From a virus, in IMG/VR virus record IMGVR_UViG_3300050020_000030, positions 24,640 through 88,639 of that record: DNA of 64,000 bases. One strand, 5' to 3'. This document shows, one piece after another, positions 41,936 to 49,952 of this stretch. The notes beneath the pieces were generated by a model that did no database searches, was not told the origin of the DNA, and saw only the letters and a list, made by a program, of their open reading frames with translations. Made by a program: the position numbers and the translations under genes. How positions within the stretch are numbered: position 1 is the first letter of the stretch; the number at the start of each line of letters is the position of its first letter.

Positions 41936-42102
41936 TCTTTACTGGCTCCAAAAACCAATCTGATATCAAAAATCTTTTCCACCCCGGAGATGCTAACCTG
42001 TTCCGCCATATCCTGCGCGTCTAGGTAGTCTACTGCGTCTACCTCGAAGGTTCTGACTCCGCCTTCCCCATAGGGACTTGAGATACTAACTCGGTAGATC
42101 AC
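41932..42102 (-). CDS. Small beta-alpha-beta paralog
   Basis: 56 aa from GTG 42102, which overlaps the upstream TGA and has GGAGG five bases before it; the longer TTG frame (42138) is rejected. IYRVSISSPYGEGGV, RTFEVDAVDYLDAQDMAE, VEKIFDIRLVF. Paralog of the gene at 41777. Confidence 0.65.
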   Translation of the reverse strand: MIYRVSISSPYGEGGVRTFEVDAVDYLDAQDMAEQVSISGVEKIFDIRLVFGASKE

Positions 42103-42440
42103 TTGTTCCTCCACCTTTTGTAAATTGAAATTCCCCAAGCACCCAGCTTCGCGTGTTGTTCTGCGTGTGTCCTCATCTGGTCTTCGACGTTAGCCGGGAT
42201 TGTCTTTCCCTGCCCGAACTCGTCTGTGTACCAATACTCCCCGATAGCTTCTTGACAGGACATACAGGTATATCTGTATTTGTACGTTGGTACTGCCTCC
42301 CCGATCCGGTGGATAGGACTTCCCCACACCCTACCAAAGATGATCCGTATATCTGGAACAACCTCGTTTATATCGAAATCTTCATAGAAGGACTTCAACA
42401 GGAGAAACACGGGATAGTAAATTCGAGAAATCTGATCCAT
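42099..42440 (-). CDS. Hypothetical protein, leaderless
   Basis: 113 aa. YTCMSCQEAIGEY with HAEQHAKLG may bind one zinc (Cys2-His2). ATG 42440 lies seven bases after the -10 box of promoter 42475-42447 and has no ribosome binding site, so its mRNA should be leaderless. No family recognised. Confidence 0.6.
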   Translation of the reverse strand: MDQISRIYYPVFLLLKSFYEDFDINEVVPDIRIIFGRVWGSPIHRIGEAVPTYKYRYTCMSCQEAIGEYWYTDEFGQGKTIPANVEDQMRTHAEQHAKLGAWGISIYKRWRNK

Positions 42441-42446
42441 GTACTT

Positions 42447-42475
42447 ACTATATACCTACACCTTTCCCGTGTCAA
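42447..42475 (-). promoter_or_regulatory. Early promoter, TTGACACGGG type
   Basis: Minus strand TTGACA (42475-42470), 17-base spacer, TATAGT (42452-42447). It overlaps the last codons of the hydrolase gene. Confidence 0.75.
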
Positions 42476-42986
42476 GGGATTTATCATAATTGCGGTAAAA
42501 AATTAGAGAACCCACCACAGATAGCTTTACAAAGTTGGGCGGGATATAGTAGCCCTTTTCAGTAAAATACTGTGATCCGTTCGTGCTGTCGAACGTCTTA
42601 CCTGCGAGTACCACATCCAAATTCTCCAGTAGCCGGGTAAAGTTAATCTCCTCCTCCGGGTAGTCTTCTTTATGAGGGTTGTCCGGATACCCCATACTAA
42701 AGGTCTCAACATCAGTAAGATGAGATCGGTGGACTCCTTTTTTCTCCCTATTAACCAAAACGTGCAGAACGGCGCTCATGCCGGGATACATCTCTGTCCT
42801 GCCCTCTCTCCAGCAGCAGAGAGCTACCAAGGACTTCTCTAGGTCTTGGGCGACAGCCCCAGACTCCTCTAGGTACTTAGAGAACGAGGGGTCTCGGGGG
42901 TCCGGCCACTCGTGGGGGAGTTTAGATTCTTTCTCCCGCCAGTACTTGACCAGATCGATACTCTTTTGAAAAGTTTTAAAATCCAT
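42456..42986 (-). CDS. Cell-wall hydrolase (SleB/Hydrolase_2-like)
   Basis: 176 aa. Residues about 51-85 (KSLVALCCWREGRTEMYPG then MSAVLHVLVNREKKG) match the SleB/CwlJ lytic family: the Trp-x-Glu-x-Arg helix with the catalytic Glu, then the AVxxVxxNR block. The region after it is less clear. It lacks a signal peptide. The phage also encodes a GH24 lysozyme at 62685, so this may serve another step or be host-directed in another way. Confidence 0.6.
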   Translation of the reverse strand: MDFKTFQKSIDLVKYWREKESKLPHEWPDPRDPSFSKYLEESGAVAQDLEKSLVALCCWREGRTEMYPGMSAVLHVLVNREKKGVHRSHLTDVETFSMGYPDNPHKEDYPEEEINFTRLLENLDVVLAGKTFDSTNGSQYFTEKGYYIPPNFVKLSVVGSLIFYRNYDKSLDTGKV

Positions 42987-43071
42987 ACAAGCTTTCTAAG
43001 TCCAGATCGGACGTGGGAGTATCCGTGCCGTATAGGTGCGACCCGAACTTTGTGCGGAAGATCGTTTCCAT
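42976..43071 (-). pseudogene. Truncated nucleotidyltransferase remnant
   Basis: 31 codons: TIFRTKFGSHLYGTDTPTSD then LDLESLYGF and TAA. FGSHLYGTxTPxSDxD is the signature of the phage nucleotidyltransferase (Pol beta-like) family, normally over 200 aa; the downstream part is absent and the hydrolase gene starts inside it. Either a decayed gene or a scar of a deletion. Confidence 0.6.
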
Positions 43072-43077
43072 TATTTT

Positions 43078-43512
43078 CTACTTTCCACTTTCCGGAATAC
43101 ATAGTCCCTTTCCTACAGGGAACTCGATCACGTTAATCAGCTTACTGGACCGGCGCAGGTAGCCCGCCGCGCATTCCGAGGAGCAGAATACCTTCTTGTT
43201 TCCTTGGTAGTCTGCCATAATAACTACACTAACTACGTCCTTGATAAACTTTTCCGCGCCAGTACCATCATCCTCAAATGAGAAGGTCTTGGGGTGGGTC
43301 TCAAAAGTCGCGTCCACAACAATATTTGTGCAGTAGTTGCCCGCATCGCAGGTTACAGTCACAAAGTTCTTTTGAGAGACTGGTGTTCCGTAAACAGTAG
43401 TCTCTTCGATCTTGTCCTTGATGGCCGCAAGGTTCTGGGCCACAAAAGTCCCCGTCCGCTCTACCCCATCCAGACCTTTTATGGTCAAGATTGTTTCGAT
43501 CTCTACGCTCAT
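43078..43512 (-). CDS. Hypothetical protein
   Basis: 144 aa, ATG 43512 behind GAGGAGAACA. N-terminal strand-helix (ILTIKGLDGVERTGTFVAQN, LAAIKDKIEE), central beta, and FCSSECAAGYLRRSSK near the end, a short treble-clef-like Cys motif. ATGA overlap with the HNH gene. Not recognised. Confidence 0.55.
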   Translation of the reverse strand: MSVEIETILTIKGLDGVERTGTFVAQNLAAIKDKIEETTVYGTPVSQKNFVTVTCDAGNYCTNIVVDATFETHPKTFSFEDDGTGAEKFIKDVVSVVIMADYQGNKKVFCSSECAAGYLRRSSKLINVIEFPVGKGLCIPESGK

Positions 43513-43895
43513 TGTTCTCCTCTAATCTTACTGCTTTGAAACCTACGATCTCCGTGGGCTACCTGTAGGTGACAGTAGCTACACAAAGCCACTGAGTTTG
43601 AAATACTTACTTCTCCGGGCTTATCGTCTTCGTCCCTCTTACCCCTAGCAAGCCTCTCGTGCATGTGACCAGTATACCAGTCAATACGTTTACCGCAATC
43701 CTCGCAGTGTACTATACCGTCGTCGTCTGTGGCCCGTTTAAAAACTGCTCTTCGGATTTCTTCAACCGCCACCTTCTTGGCTACCTGCTGTACCCGTTCT
43801 GGCTCCATACGGTGGGCTTCATGCGAGAGTTTTATGATCCGGATAATCTGTCCGGTTTCCGGAATCACCTCAACATAGACCATTTGCTTAGCCAC
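43509..43895 (-). CDS. HNH endonuclease-like protein
   Basis: 128 aa from GTG 43895 (overlaps the upstream TAG; ATG 43883 is possible). CEDCGKRIDWYTGHMHE, then SISNSVALCSYCHLQVAHG: zinc cysteines with a His-x-His and Asn typical of HNH nucleases, followed by a basic tail. It is embedded in the coupled string, so it may be a phage nuclease rather than a homing element. Confidence 0.65.
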   Translation of the reverse strand: MAKQMVYVEVIPETGQIIRIIKLSHEAHRMEPERVQQVAKKVAVEEIRRAVFKRATDDDGIVHCEDCGKRIDWYTGHMHERLARGKRDEDDKPGEVSISNSVALCSYCHLQVAHGDRRFQSSKIRGEQ

Positions 43896-44404
43896 TAGTA
43901 CCAAACCTTCCACCAAGGCTTACGCGGGATAGGCTCGTTCTCAAGTGTGTAACTCCCATAATAAGACGTAGCCAGTTGGGGATCAAACTCCGGGAGAACC
44001 CCCGCCAGGTACTTACGGAAAGCCTCTTGACTCTTCATTTCTCTGGATGCGCTATCCACTCTATACCAATCCTCGTATTTAAGTCCGGAGACTTCTGTTG
44101 AGATAGTTACACGGTCGTCTACGCCATAATACCCCGGTCGTTTCGGTTCGGGTCTAAAATCCTTTAGGTTTCCTTTATAGGCGATATAGGAATATCCACA
44201 GTCTTCCAGGGAAGACTTACTTCCGGGACTACTAAGACCCCAGTAAAGTCCCCCCAAGAAGACGTAGTATCTACTACCATAAGAAAACGCGGTATAGTAA
44301 ATCCCGCCCTCCTCTGGAATAAGTTTAGGGTGTTCCAGGATTCTGATCGTGGGAACTACCCCCGGTTTATCTGTCTTAACGGTCTTAGCTTTCTTAACTG
44401 TCAT
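43895..44404 (-). CDS. Hypothetical protein
   Basis: 169 aa from ATG 44404 (GAGGAG upstream, ATGA overlap). Basic start (MTVKKAKTVKTDKPG), then Tyr/Gly-rich beta (GGIYYTAFSYGSRYYVFLGG). Ends in a Trp-rich tail (PRKPWWKVWY). No domain recognised. Confidence 0.55.
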   Translation of the reverse strand: MTVKKAKTVKTDKPGVVPTIRILEHPKLIPEEGGIYYTAFSYGSRYYVFLGGLYWGLSSPGSKSSLEDCGYSYIAYKGNLKDFRPEPKRPGYYGVDDRVTISTEVSGLKYEDWYRVDSASREMKSQEAFRKYLAGVLPEFDPQLATSYYGSYTLENEPIPRKPWWKVWY

Positions 44405-44634
44405 TCTTTCTCCTCGAATCCATTTTCCAAAGCCCACTTCCTCAGTGTATCAAATCCAAACACGTCGGGGTCGAAGTTGTTAGTACAGTGGTTAATAATC
44501 TGCTCTTCTGAAAATACTTCATCCACGTCGAGGTTGTCCTGAATCCAACTTACATAGGTATCCAGTAGGTCTCGGGGAAGTTCATCCAGTACAAAATCCC
44601 GGAACTTCGATTCAGTATTATACGACAGTGACAT
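44401..44634 (-). CDS. Hypothetical small acidic protein
   Basis: 77 aa. All-helical, acidic; ends DPDVFGFDTLRKWALENGFE, a 'VF....L..WA..NGF' motif seen in small phage proteins that follow larger early genes. 17-base overlap with the gene upstream. Function unknown. Confidence 0.55.
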   Translation of the reverse strand: MSLSYNTESKFRDFVLDELPRDLLDTYVSWIQDNLDVDEVFSEEQIINHCTNNFDPDVFGFDTLRKWALENGFEEKE

Positions 44635-45163
44635 TCTTTTCCTCCTTGGCTACCTTTTGCGCGTATGCGAGATTAAATTCTGCTCGGGCGATCTCTACCC
44701 TCGCTTTCTTAATTATACCACGGTAATAGGTAACGTGCCAAGCCCACGACTTATAGTTTCTTTCTTTGTTCTTGACTCGATCTCGGGCTTCCCGAGAAAT
44801 CTGCTCGGCCAGAGCAACTGCTCTAATTTCCGCTTCTGCTTGCGAAGCGAAAGTATTCTCTTCCTTCAGACACCAAGAAGAGTACTCGGAGTCCCCCTCT
44901 GCGATCTTGTATTCTACTCCTTCCGTACTAACCTCGATGCCCTTGATTTTCCCAGACAGGACTTTAGGCTCCTGCTCGAAGTAGATATTAACTCCTCGTG
45001 GCCCATTGTACCCGTTTGTACATCCCTCGCACGGAACAGTGACCTCTTCTCCGTCACCAAGAATGACGGTAAGAAACCTCTTGCCGAAGCAGTCGTTACA
45101 GGTTACATACTTCTCAACTGATCTTGTCTGGGCCATCCAGACCGTATCTCCAATATTAAACAT
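44618..45163 (-). CDS. Hypothetical zinc-finger protein with coiled-coil tail
   Basis: 181 aa from ATG 45163 (GGGGGAACA upstream); the longer frame to 45259 has no such site. CNDCFGKRF and CEGCTNGYNGPRG form a DnaJ-like zinc module; the last 70 residues are a charged helix (RARDRVKNKERNYKSW-type). An internal promoter lies near its end. Role unknown. Confidence 0.6.
   Translation of the reverse strand: MFNIGDTVWMAQTRSVEKYVTCNDCFGKRFLTVILGDGEEVTVPCEGCTNGYNGPRGVNIYFEQEPKVLSGKIKGIEVSTEGVEYKIAEGDSEYSSWCLKEENTFASQAEAEIRAVALAEQISREARDRVKNKERNYKSWAWHVTYYRGIIKKARVEIARAEFNLAYAQKVAKEEKNVTVV
44712..44741 (-). promoter_or_regulatory. Internal early promoter
   Basis: Minus strand TTGGCA (44741-44736), 18-base spacer ending in TGG, TATAAT (44717-44712). 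It should serve the genes from 44634 leftward. Confidence 0.6.
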
Positions 45164-45830
45164 TGTTCCCCCATGTTCCTGTAAATTCTTGTGCAAGACG
45201 AAGTACTGCTTCCTTGAGTTGTAACCATTCTGGGTATGTGTGTGGAATAGCTGGATCAACTGCCTTAGCGATTTCTAGAGCCTTGAGCCATGTTTTCTTC
45301 TCATCCTCTAAAAGAAACGCCCCTCCAAATGAAAACCAATGTCCTACCTCTTCTGGAAGAACTTGATGTAGCCGAAGGGCGGTCGCCCCCCGAAGTTCCT
45401 CGGTCTTGGTCTTGGGGTCCATCGCCATAGCGAGAAGGTCTTCCGGTAAGGATAGTACCCCGGACTGCTCTGCGTATTTACTGAGCACGCTTGCTTTAGT
45501 GATCCCTATGTTGCAAAGCGATTCCTCCGATAAAAGTGGCGTGAGATTTTGAGCGATACTGATCCCCAAATACAATTGCGAGTGCCCGATATCATACTTC
45601 TTTGCCACAAACTTTACGTAGTCTCCGAAGCTGCGGTAATTCCCAAGTAGCCAGTATTTCTTGGCCCGGACACAGTGCAGCAAACTACCCAATCGGGCGT
45701 AATTTGAGGCCAACGTCCGGGTAGCCGCGAGGATAACCCCGGTAGCTGAATCAATATCTTCTTCGAGCTTCTTGGCCTCAAGTTTTTCTTCAGTCGAAAA
45801 ACTCTCAATTACGAGACTTTGGGAGTCCAA
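45156..45830 (-). CDS. Hypothetical replication-region protein
   Basis: 224 aa, helical. The segment YWLLGNYRSFGDYVKFVAKK then SQLYLGISIAQNLTPLL and NIGITKASVLSKYA resembles ParB-C-terminal or DUF3102-like helical proteins found near phage and plasmid replication genes. No catalytic motif. Stop overlaps the next start. Confidence 0.5.
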   Translation of the reverse strand: MDSQSLVIESFSTEEKLEAKKLEEDIDSATGVILAATRTLASNYARLGSLLHCVRAKKYWLLGNYRSFGDYVKFVAKKYDIGHSQLYLGISIAQNLTPLLSEESLCNIGITKASVLSKYAEQSGVLSLPEDLLAMAMDPKTKTEELRGATALRLHQVLPEEVGHWFSFGGAFLLEDEKKTWLKALEIAKAVDPAIPHTYPEWLQLKEAVLRLAQEFTGTWGNNV

Positions 45831-46045
45831 ACCTTCTCCTCTTCATCCACTTTACCGAGCATCTTCAGGGTGTGGATAAGCCCCTGATAGAAACTGTACC
45901 CGCCGCAGAGAGTGGACAGCAAGAGGAGAACAAGACACGACCCCTCCCCCCAAGCTGCGAGAAACAAACTCAGGGTTGCACAAGCAAACCCGAGGGTAGC
46001 CGCCGAAAAATACGCTACTGCCGCCCAGTTAGTTTTTTGGATCAC
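45809..46045 (-). CDS. Two-span membrane protein
   Basis: 78 aa from GTG 46045 (AGGGAGG nine bases upstream). Two hydrophobic segments, about 8-30 (AAVAYFSAATLGFACATLSL) and 36-58 (CLVLLLLSTLCGGYSFYQG), then an acidic-basic tail. Candidate holin or antiholin by plan only; no other evidence. Confidence 0.55.
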   Translation of the reverse strand: MIQKTNWAAVAYFSAATLGFACATLSLFLAAWGEGSCLVLLLLSTLCGGYSFYQGLIHTLKMLGKVDEEEKVWTPKVS

Positions 46046-46196
46046 GAATCGTTACCTCCCTGAAAGTCTCGGCTGGATAGCCTTTATAGGCGTTTTTGAG
46101 ACTAGCCCAATACGTATCCTGCCACAAAAAAGTATCTTCGTCTATATCTATCCGCCTCTGGACAGTAAACACACCCTTTGTCTCGGTTTTCTTCAT
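46029..46196 (-). CDS. Hypothetical 55-aa protein
   Basis: First gene behind promoter 46241-46213; ATG 46196 has GAGGGA before it. MKKTETKGVFTVQRRIDIDE, then WQDTYWASLKNAYKG. No family recognised. Confidence 0.6.
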   Translation of the reverse strand: MKKTETKGVFTVQRRIDIDEDTFLWQDTYWASLKNAYKGYPAETFREVTIRDPKN

Positions 46197-46212
46197 AATC
46201 CCTCACTCTTCT

Positions 46213-46241
46213 AGACTACCACAGACAGGTGTCCGTGTCAA
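46213..46241 (-). promoter_or_regulatory. Early promoter, TTGACACGG type
   Basis: Minus strand TTGACA (46241-46236), 17-base spacer ending in TGG, TAGTCT (46218-46213), then AGAAGAGTGAGG as at 56860. It starts the operon that runs left from 46196. Confidence 0.78.
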
Positions 46242-46253
46242 GGTTAAAAAGAT

Positions 46254-48143
46254 TTAAAATTCAAAATCACTTTGGGTCATCGGGGGTTCGATGTTTATGA
46301 TCTCCGTAAAGGTGGCAATAGCCCCAATGAAGAATAGTTTAGTAAACGCTGCGCCCTTACCCCGACTCCGACCTTTCATACACCGTATCTGCACCTCTGG
46401 AGATAAGTTGTCCTTGGTATTCTCATCCATGTTCTTGACTACTTCCCTGTGAAGGTATAGAACCACGTCAGCATCAGAAACGAGAGACTCGCTACCCTTC
46501 GCGTCGTAAATATCGATCTGCTTTCCCTGCGTCTTTTGCCCTGGTTTTCTCGGCTGACCGACCACAAAGAACTTCAGTCGGTAAATCTGGGCCATACGCT
46601 TGATTCGCTGCATAGCCTGACTCTGGGCCTTCGTCTCATCCTTCTCGTTCCTGCAAATGAAATGTATATGATCTAGGACCACACTGGTGGCCCCCACGCG
46701 TCGTACCCCAGCCTCTATCAAGTCCAGAACCTCTGTCATCGTGTTCAGGTTAGGGTTGTTGCCAATAAAGTAGGATACCCCTTTGAGTTTCTTTGCCGCC
46801 TCTAGCCGGTCTTCTTTCTTAATATCTCCACGCTCTTTAGCCATCAGGTTCGCGGTAACAATCTCTCCGATCTCGCTGTCGGACATTTCCGTTTGGTAGT
46901 TGAGAACTACCTCATCATTCTTTCTCGCTGCTGCGATAGTAGACTGTAACAAAAATTGGGTTTTTCCACTCGACGTTTGGGTGGCAGACACATACACAAT
47001 ACTCCCCGGCAGAATGTTTGCCATACTGTCCACGGAGTTCCAGCAGAACCTGAACCTATTAGGGTTGTCCTCTGCTGTACCCGACTCATCACTACGCAGG
47101 ATATCTTGCAGGCTCTTCACGCCCGGTAAAGGGTTAGCATACGCCTGAACGACTAAGTTATCCACCAGATTCCGGAAAACGGAGATATCCCTATTAGCTA
47201 CTTCGAGGTAGGTCTGGTTTGCGTCCTTCTGTCCTTTAGGCCACACGAGCCTGTAGGTACGCTCCTTGAACTCCGCCCACAGTTTGTTCATCCTGTCCGT
47301 ACCCACGGAGCCATCGTTGTCCCCCGCGAGGATAACAACAGCCGCCCCCATTATGCGGTCCCTCATTTCAGGCGTAAGATTCATGCTAGCGTTAGGCAAA
47401 GATACTGCTCGGTATCCGGCCTGAATCATCACGGCTTGATCGAATTTTCCCTCGGTGATATAGATCACTTCGTCCGGGGAAATCCAGTCTACTCCGAAGA
47501 GTACCTTGGTTTCCATGCCAGTCTTGCGAGAGAATTTCTTCTCCGCCATACTACGAAGTTCGATACAAACAACTTCATCTCCTTCGACGGCGGGTGTGAT
47601 AATCCATCCAGAATCGGCAACTCCTCGCAAGTCCTCCGAAAACTTTTTGTTAATGGATTCCAAATTCTGGCAAAAGCCAAAGTGTAGTTTCCGAGCAGTA
47701 TCGTAAAGAATTCCGCGCTCTCGGAAGAGCCACTCCTTAGCCACTTCCGATTCATACAGTGCAATCTCAAATTTGGCATATTCGTGTAGTGAGTACCTCT
47801 TGGCTGGCTTGATTTCGGCTAGGTCTATCTTCTGGAAAGTTCTGTCCGCCAGATTCTTGGTCTCTTCCCAGTCTCCCCCGGTAATCCCTTCTACGATTTT
47901 TACTGCCTCACCGAAAGAAATTTTGTCAAATTTTTGGAGGAAGGCGAGCACATCCCCGCCCCACCCACAGCCGAAGCAGTGAGCTACCCAGTCTCCTTTT
48001 TCGTCCCTATTGAGATTAAATGACGGATTCTTATCTGGGTGAAATGGACAGACGGCCCAATAACTACTATCTCTTTTCTCCAGTTTCACCCTCTGCGCGA
48101 AAACTTGGAGCAGTGCCGGGTGATTCTTTACTGTCTCAGACAT
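46254..48143 (-). CDS. DNA primase-helicase (T7 gp4-like)
   Basis: 629 aa. CHC2 zinc module: CPFHPDKNPSF .. HCFGCGWGGDV (residues about 31-65). Toprim: EVIYITEGKFDQAVMI and VVILAGDND. RecA/DnaB-type helicase: ATQTSSGKTQF (Walker A with Ala for the first Gly), QTEMSDSE, and a VVLDHIHFI Walker B. Makes primers and unwinds DNA for the polymerase encoded at 59005. ATG 48143 overlaps the upstream stop. Confidence 0.9.
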   Translation of the reverse strand: MSETVKNHPALLQVFAQRVKLEKRDSSYWAVCPFHPDKNPSFNLNRDEKGDWVAHCFGCGWGGDVLAFLQKFDKISFGEAVKIVEGITGGDWEETKNLADRTFQKIDLAEIKPAKRYSLHEYAKFEIALYESEVAKEWLFRERGILYDTARKLHFGFCQNLESINKKFSEDLRGVADSGWIITPAVEGDEVVCIELRSMAEKKFSRKTGMETKVLFGVDWISPDEVIYITEGKFDQAVMIQAGYRAVSLPNASMNLTPEMRDRIMGAAVVILAGDNDGSVGTDRMNKLWAEFKERTYRLVWPKGQKDANQTYLEVANRDISVFRNLVDNLVVQAYANPLPGVKSLQDILRSDESGTAEDNPNRFRFCWNSVDSMANILPGSIVYVSATQTSSGKTQFLLQSTIAAARKNDEVVLNYQTEMSDSEIGEIVTANLMAKERGDIKKEDRLEAAKKLKGVSYFIGNNPNLNTMTEVLDLIEAGVRRVGATSVVLDHIHFICRNEKDETKAQSQAMQRIKRMAQIYRLKFFVVGQPRKPGQKTQGKQIDIYDAKGSESLVSDADVVLYLHREVVKNMDENTKDNLSPEVQIRCMKGRSRGKGAAFTKLFFIGAIATFTEIINIEPPMTQSDFEF

Positions 48144-48433
48144 TAGCTCCCCGATTGATGTTCTAGATAGTCGTTTCTGTTTTTATACTCTTGATGGAAG
48201 TCGTATAGCTTACCAAGGGCCTCGTTAGTAATAAAGGTGCAGCCTACTTTCATTCCGTCTGGATAGCTGATTATCGGAATAGTCTTTACAACCCCGTCCT
48301 GTATGTGAACTATCCTGTGTAAAGGCCCTTCCACCCCGAGCTTAACCCTCTCTCCATAATAGGTCAGAGGGACCGTATAAACTTTCTGGTTAACTAGGTA
48401 CTCCTCGTAAGTTATTCCGCGACCTACACTCAT
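48143..48433 (-). CDS. Hypothetical protein upstream of primase
   Basis: 96 aa. Beta-rich (VYTVPLTYYGERVKLGV, HRIVHIQDGVVKTIPIIS), ends in a charged helix. ATGA-coupled to the gene before it. Not recognised. Confidence 0.55.
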   Translation of the reverse strand: MSVGRGITYEEYLVNQKVYTVPLTYYGERVKLGVEGPLHRIVHIQDGVVKTIPIISYPDGMKVGCTFITNEALGKLYDFHQEYKNRNDYLEHQSGS

Positions 48434-49227
48434 AGTTCCTCCTCCGCGTCTTCCGGCTCCTCGGTGATCTGTTGCTTTGCTGCTTCCATCTGGGCGATAG
48501 CAATACTCTCTTGCATACGCTGTTCATACTGCTGGCGTTTTAGAGTATCGATCAGGATATCCGCTCGCTCAAGAAAATTCTTGGCTGCGAAAGGAATACT
48601 CTTGTCGTCCACACTAGAGTAGAAAGTCAGGAACGCTTCCGTGACCAGATTCTTCCCGTGGTCCTTGAGAAGTCGAGCAAGTCGAATCCTGTAATCTCCT
48701 GTAAAGAATACCCGGCTGTCTGTCTTGTACGCAATATCCCGCTCTACCGAGTCGAGGGCGGGGTTTGATACGGCAGGTTTCCTGTGAGAGATTCCGATCA
48801 GGCTACCTACGTTCCGGAGAAAAGCAGAGATAGGCTTCTTCCCCAGAAAATTACTCTGGCTGGAACTCCACTCGTAGAAGGCCGACAAAACTTCGTCGTG
48901 CCCGTATTGCTTTACCGCCGTGCTAAGGTCTTTCTTCCACCACCTCTTCTCCTCAAAAAACCCGAGGTTCTCCGTAGAAATCTTCTCGACATTCCCCTCG
49001 ATAGGCATGTGGTTACTAAGGTACTTATCTACCCCCTCAGTAAGAGAGAAGTTCTCAGAAGTCTCTTCTTTGGCGGGCGGGAAAGGGCTGGTCTGAATGG
49101 GGGACTTCGTGTAGGGGGCCACGAACATCTTTTCCACCTTCCGGAAAGCCCCGCCCGCTACCAAGGCTTCCAAAAGAGGCGAGACCCAAACTCCCTCAAG
49201 AATCTGCTGATATGTATCACCGATCAT
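48430..49227 (-). CDS. Putative replication accessory protein (helicase-loader-like place)
   Basis: 265 aa, helical. The start QILEGVWVSPLLEALVAGGA could be a winged-helix; the centre has YGHDEVLSAFYEWSSSQSNF and RIRLARLLKDHGKNLV; the C-terminus is a Gln/Glu coiled coil. It precedes the primase-helicase as loaders or origin proteins often do. No motif proves this. Confidence 0.45.
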   Translation of the reverse strand: MIGDTYQQILEGVWVSPLLEALVAGGAFRKVEKMFVAPYTKSPIQTSPFPPAKEETSENFSLTEGVDKYLSNHMPIEGNVEKISTENLGFFEEKRWWKKDLSTAVKQYGHDEVLSAFYEWSSSQSNFLGKKPISAFLRNVGSLIGISHRKPAVSNPALDSVERDIAYKTDSRVFFTGDYRIRLARLLKDHGKNLVTEAFLTFYSSVDDKSIPFAAKNFLERADILIDTLKRQQYEQRMQESIAIAQMEAAKQQITEEPEDAEEEL

Positions 49228-49415
49228 CCGATCTCCACTTCTTCGCTAAGTTCCTCGATACTCCCGATATCTCCCCCACGACGGAGATAGTCATTGCCGC
49301 CATCAACAAACATTGCCCCGCAAGTACAGGAAACGAAGTCATGGCGATGTGTACTAATTACCACATCCCCGCACTTAAGGCACCTAGCCGCATTTTTAAT
49401 AATCTTAGTCGTCAT
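49224..49415 (-). CDS. Small zinc-ribbon protein
   Basis: 63 aa from ATG 49415 (GAGGAGGAAG upstream). CLKCGDVVIS with HRHDFVSCTCGAMFVDGG is a conserved phage zinc ribbon ('..CxCG..FVDGG..YxRR'). Function unknown. Confidence 0.65.
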   Translation of the reverse strand: MTTKIIKNAARCLKCGDVVISTHRHDFVSCTCGAMFVDGGNDYLRRGGDIGSIEELSEEVEIG

Positions 49416-49509
49416 CTTCCTCCTCGTCATTGATAGAGTGGACTTTTACCATTCCCCAAAATATCAGGAGGAACAAAAGGAACGCCCCTAGAATAAATAG
49501 AAATTGCAT
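49405..49509 (-). CDS. 34-aa single-span membrane peptide
   Basis: ATG 49509 in a TAATG overlap. LFILGAFLLFLLIFWGMV spans the membrane; the tail is acidic (NDEEEDDD). Overlaps the zinc-ribbon gene start by 11 bases. Function unknown. Confidence 0.6.
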   Translation of the reverse strand: MQFLFILGAFLLFLLIFWGMVKVHSINDEEEDDD

Positions 49510-49733
49510 TAGAACTCCTTCTTCTTAAAAACAACAATAGCAGTCCCGGAGGGCCGTTCGACCCAGTAAACCACCGTAGCACAAAACAGAGAAATTGCGG
49601 GGAATCCGGATAAAAAGATAAAGCACACCAAATCTCCTCTAGTTACATCAAATGAGAATCTCCACGCCTGTATAAATAAGTAAAGAGATAAGCTCCATGA
49701 AACCACCCATCCGAGAATAAACCAAATAATCAT
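49509..49733 (-). CDS. Membrane protein, paralog pair member 1
   Basis: 74 aa. Two hydrophobic segments (WFILGWVVSWSLSLYLFIQA and LVCFIFLSGFPAISLFCATV) with a basic end, VVFKKKEF, as in the neighbour. TAATG coupling. Function unknown. Confidence 0.6.
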   Translation of the reverse strand: MIIWFILGWVVSWSLSLYLFIQAWRFSFDVTRGDLVCFIFLSGFPAISLFCATVVYWVERPSGTAIVVFKKKEF

Positions 49734-49948
49734 TAGAACACCTTCTTCTTAAAAACGATTCTAGAATCCCAGGGAGTTCCTCCTATATAGAATACTAAAG
49801 AAACCAAGAGGTTAGCTCCGGGGATCAAGGACGCAGACACGCAAACAGCCACGTCGCTCCTATATACATCCCCCATGTATCTAAGAGAAGTGATAGTTAC
49901 GTACATAGATACTACGACGGACACTATATATATGCTAAAATCCACCAA
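49733..49948 (-). CDS. Membrane protein, paralog pair member 2
   Basis: About 71 aa from TTG 49948 (GTG 49945 possible; the TTG at 49969 would add polar residues absent in member 1). Two spans (SIYIVSVVVSMYVTITSL and VSASLIPGANLLVSLVFYIG) and the ending RIVFKKKVF shared with member 1. Confidence 0.55.
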   Translation of the reverse strand: MVDFSIYIVSVVVSMYVTITSLRYMGDVYRSDVAVCVSASLIPGANLLVSLVFYIGGTPWDSRIVFKKKVF

Positions 49949-49952
49949 ATCA

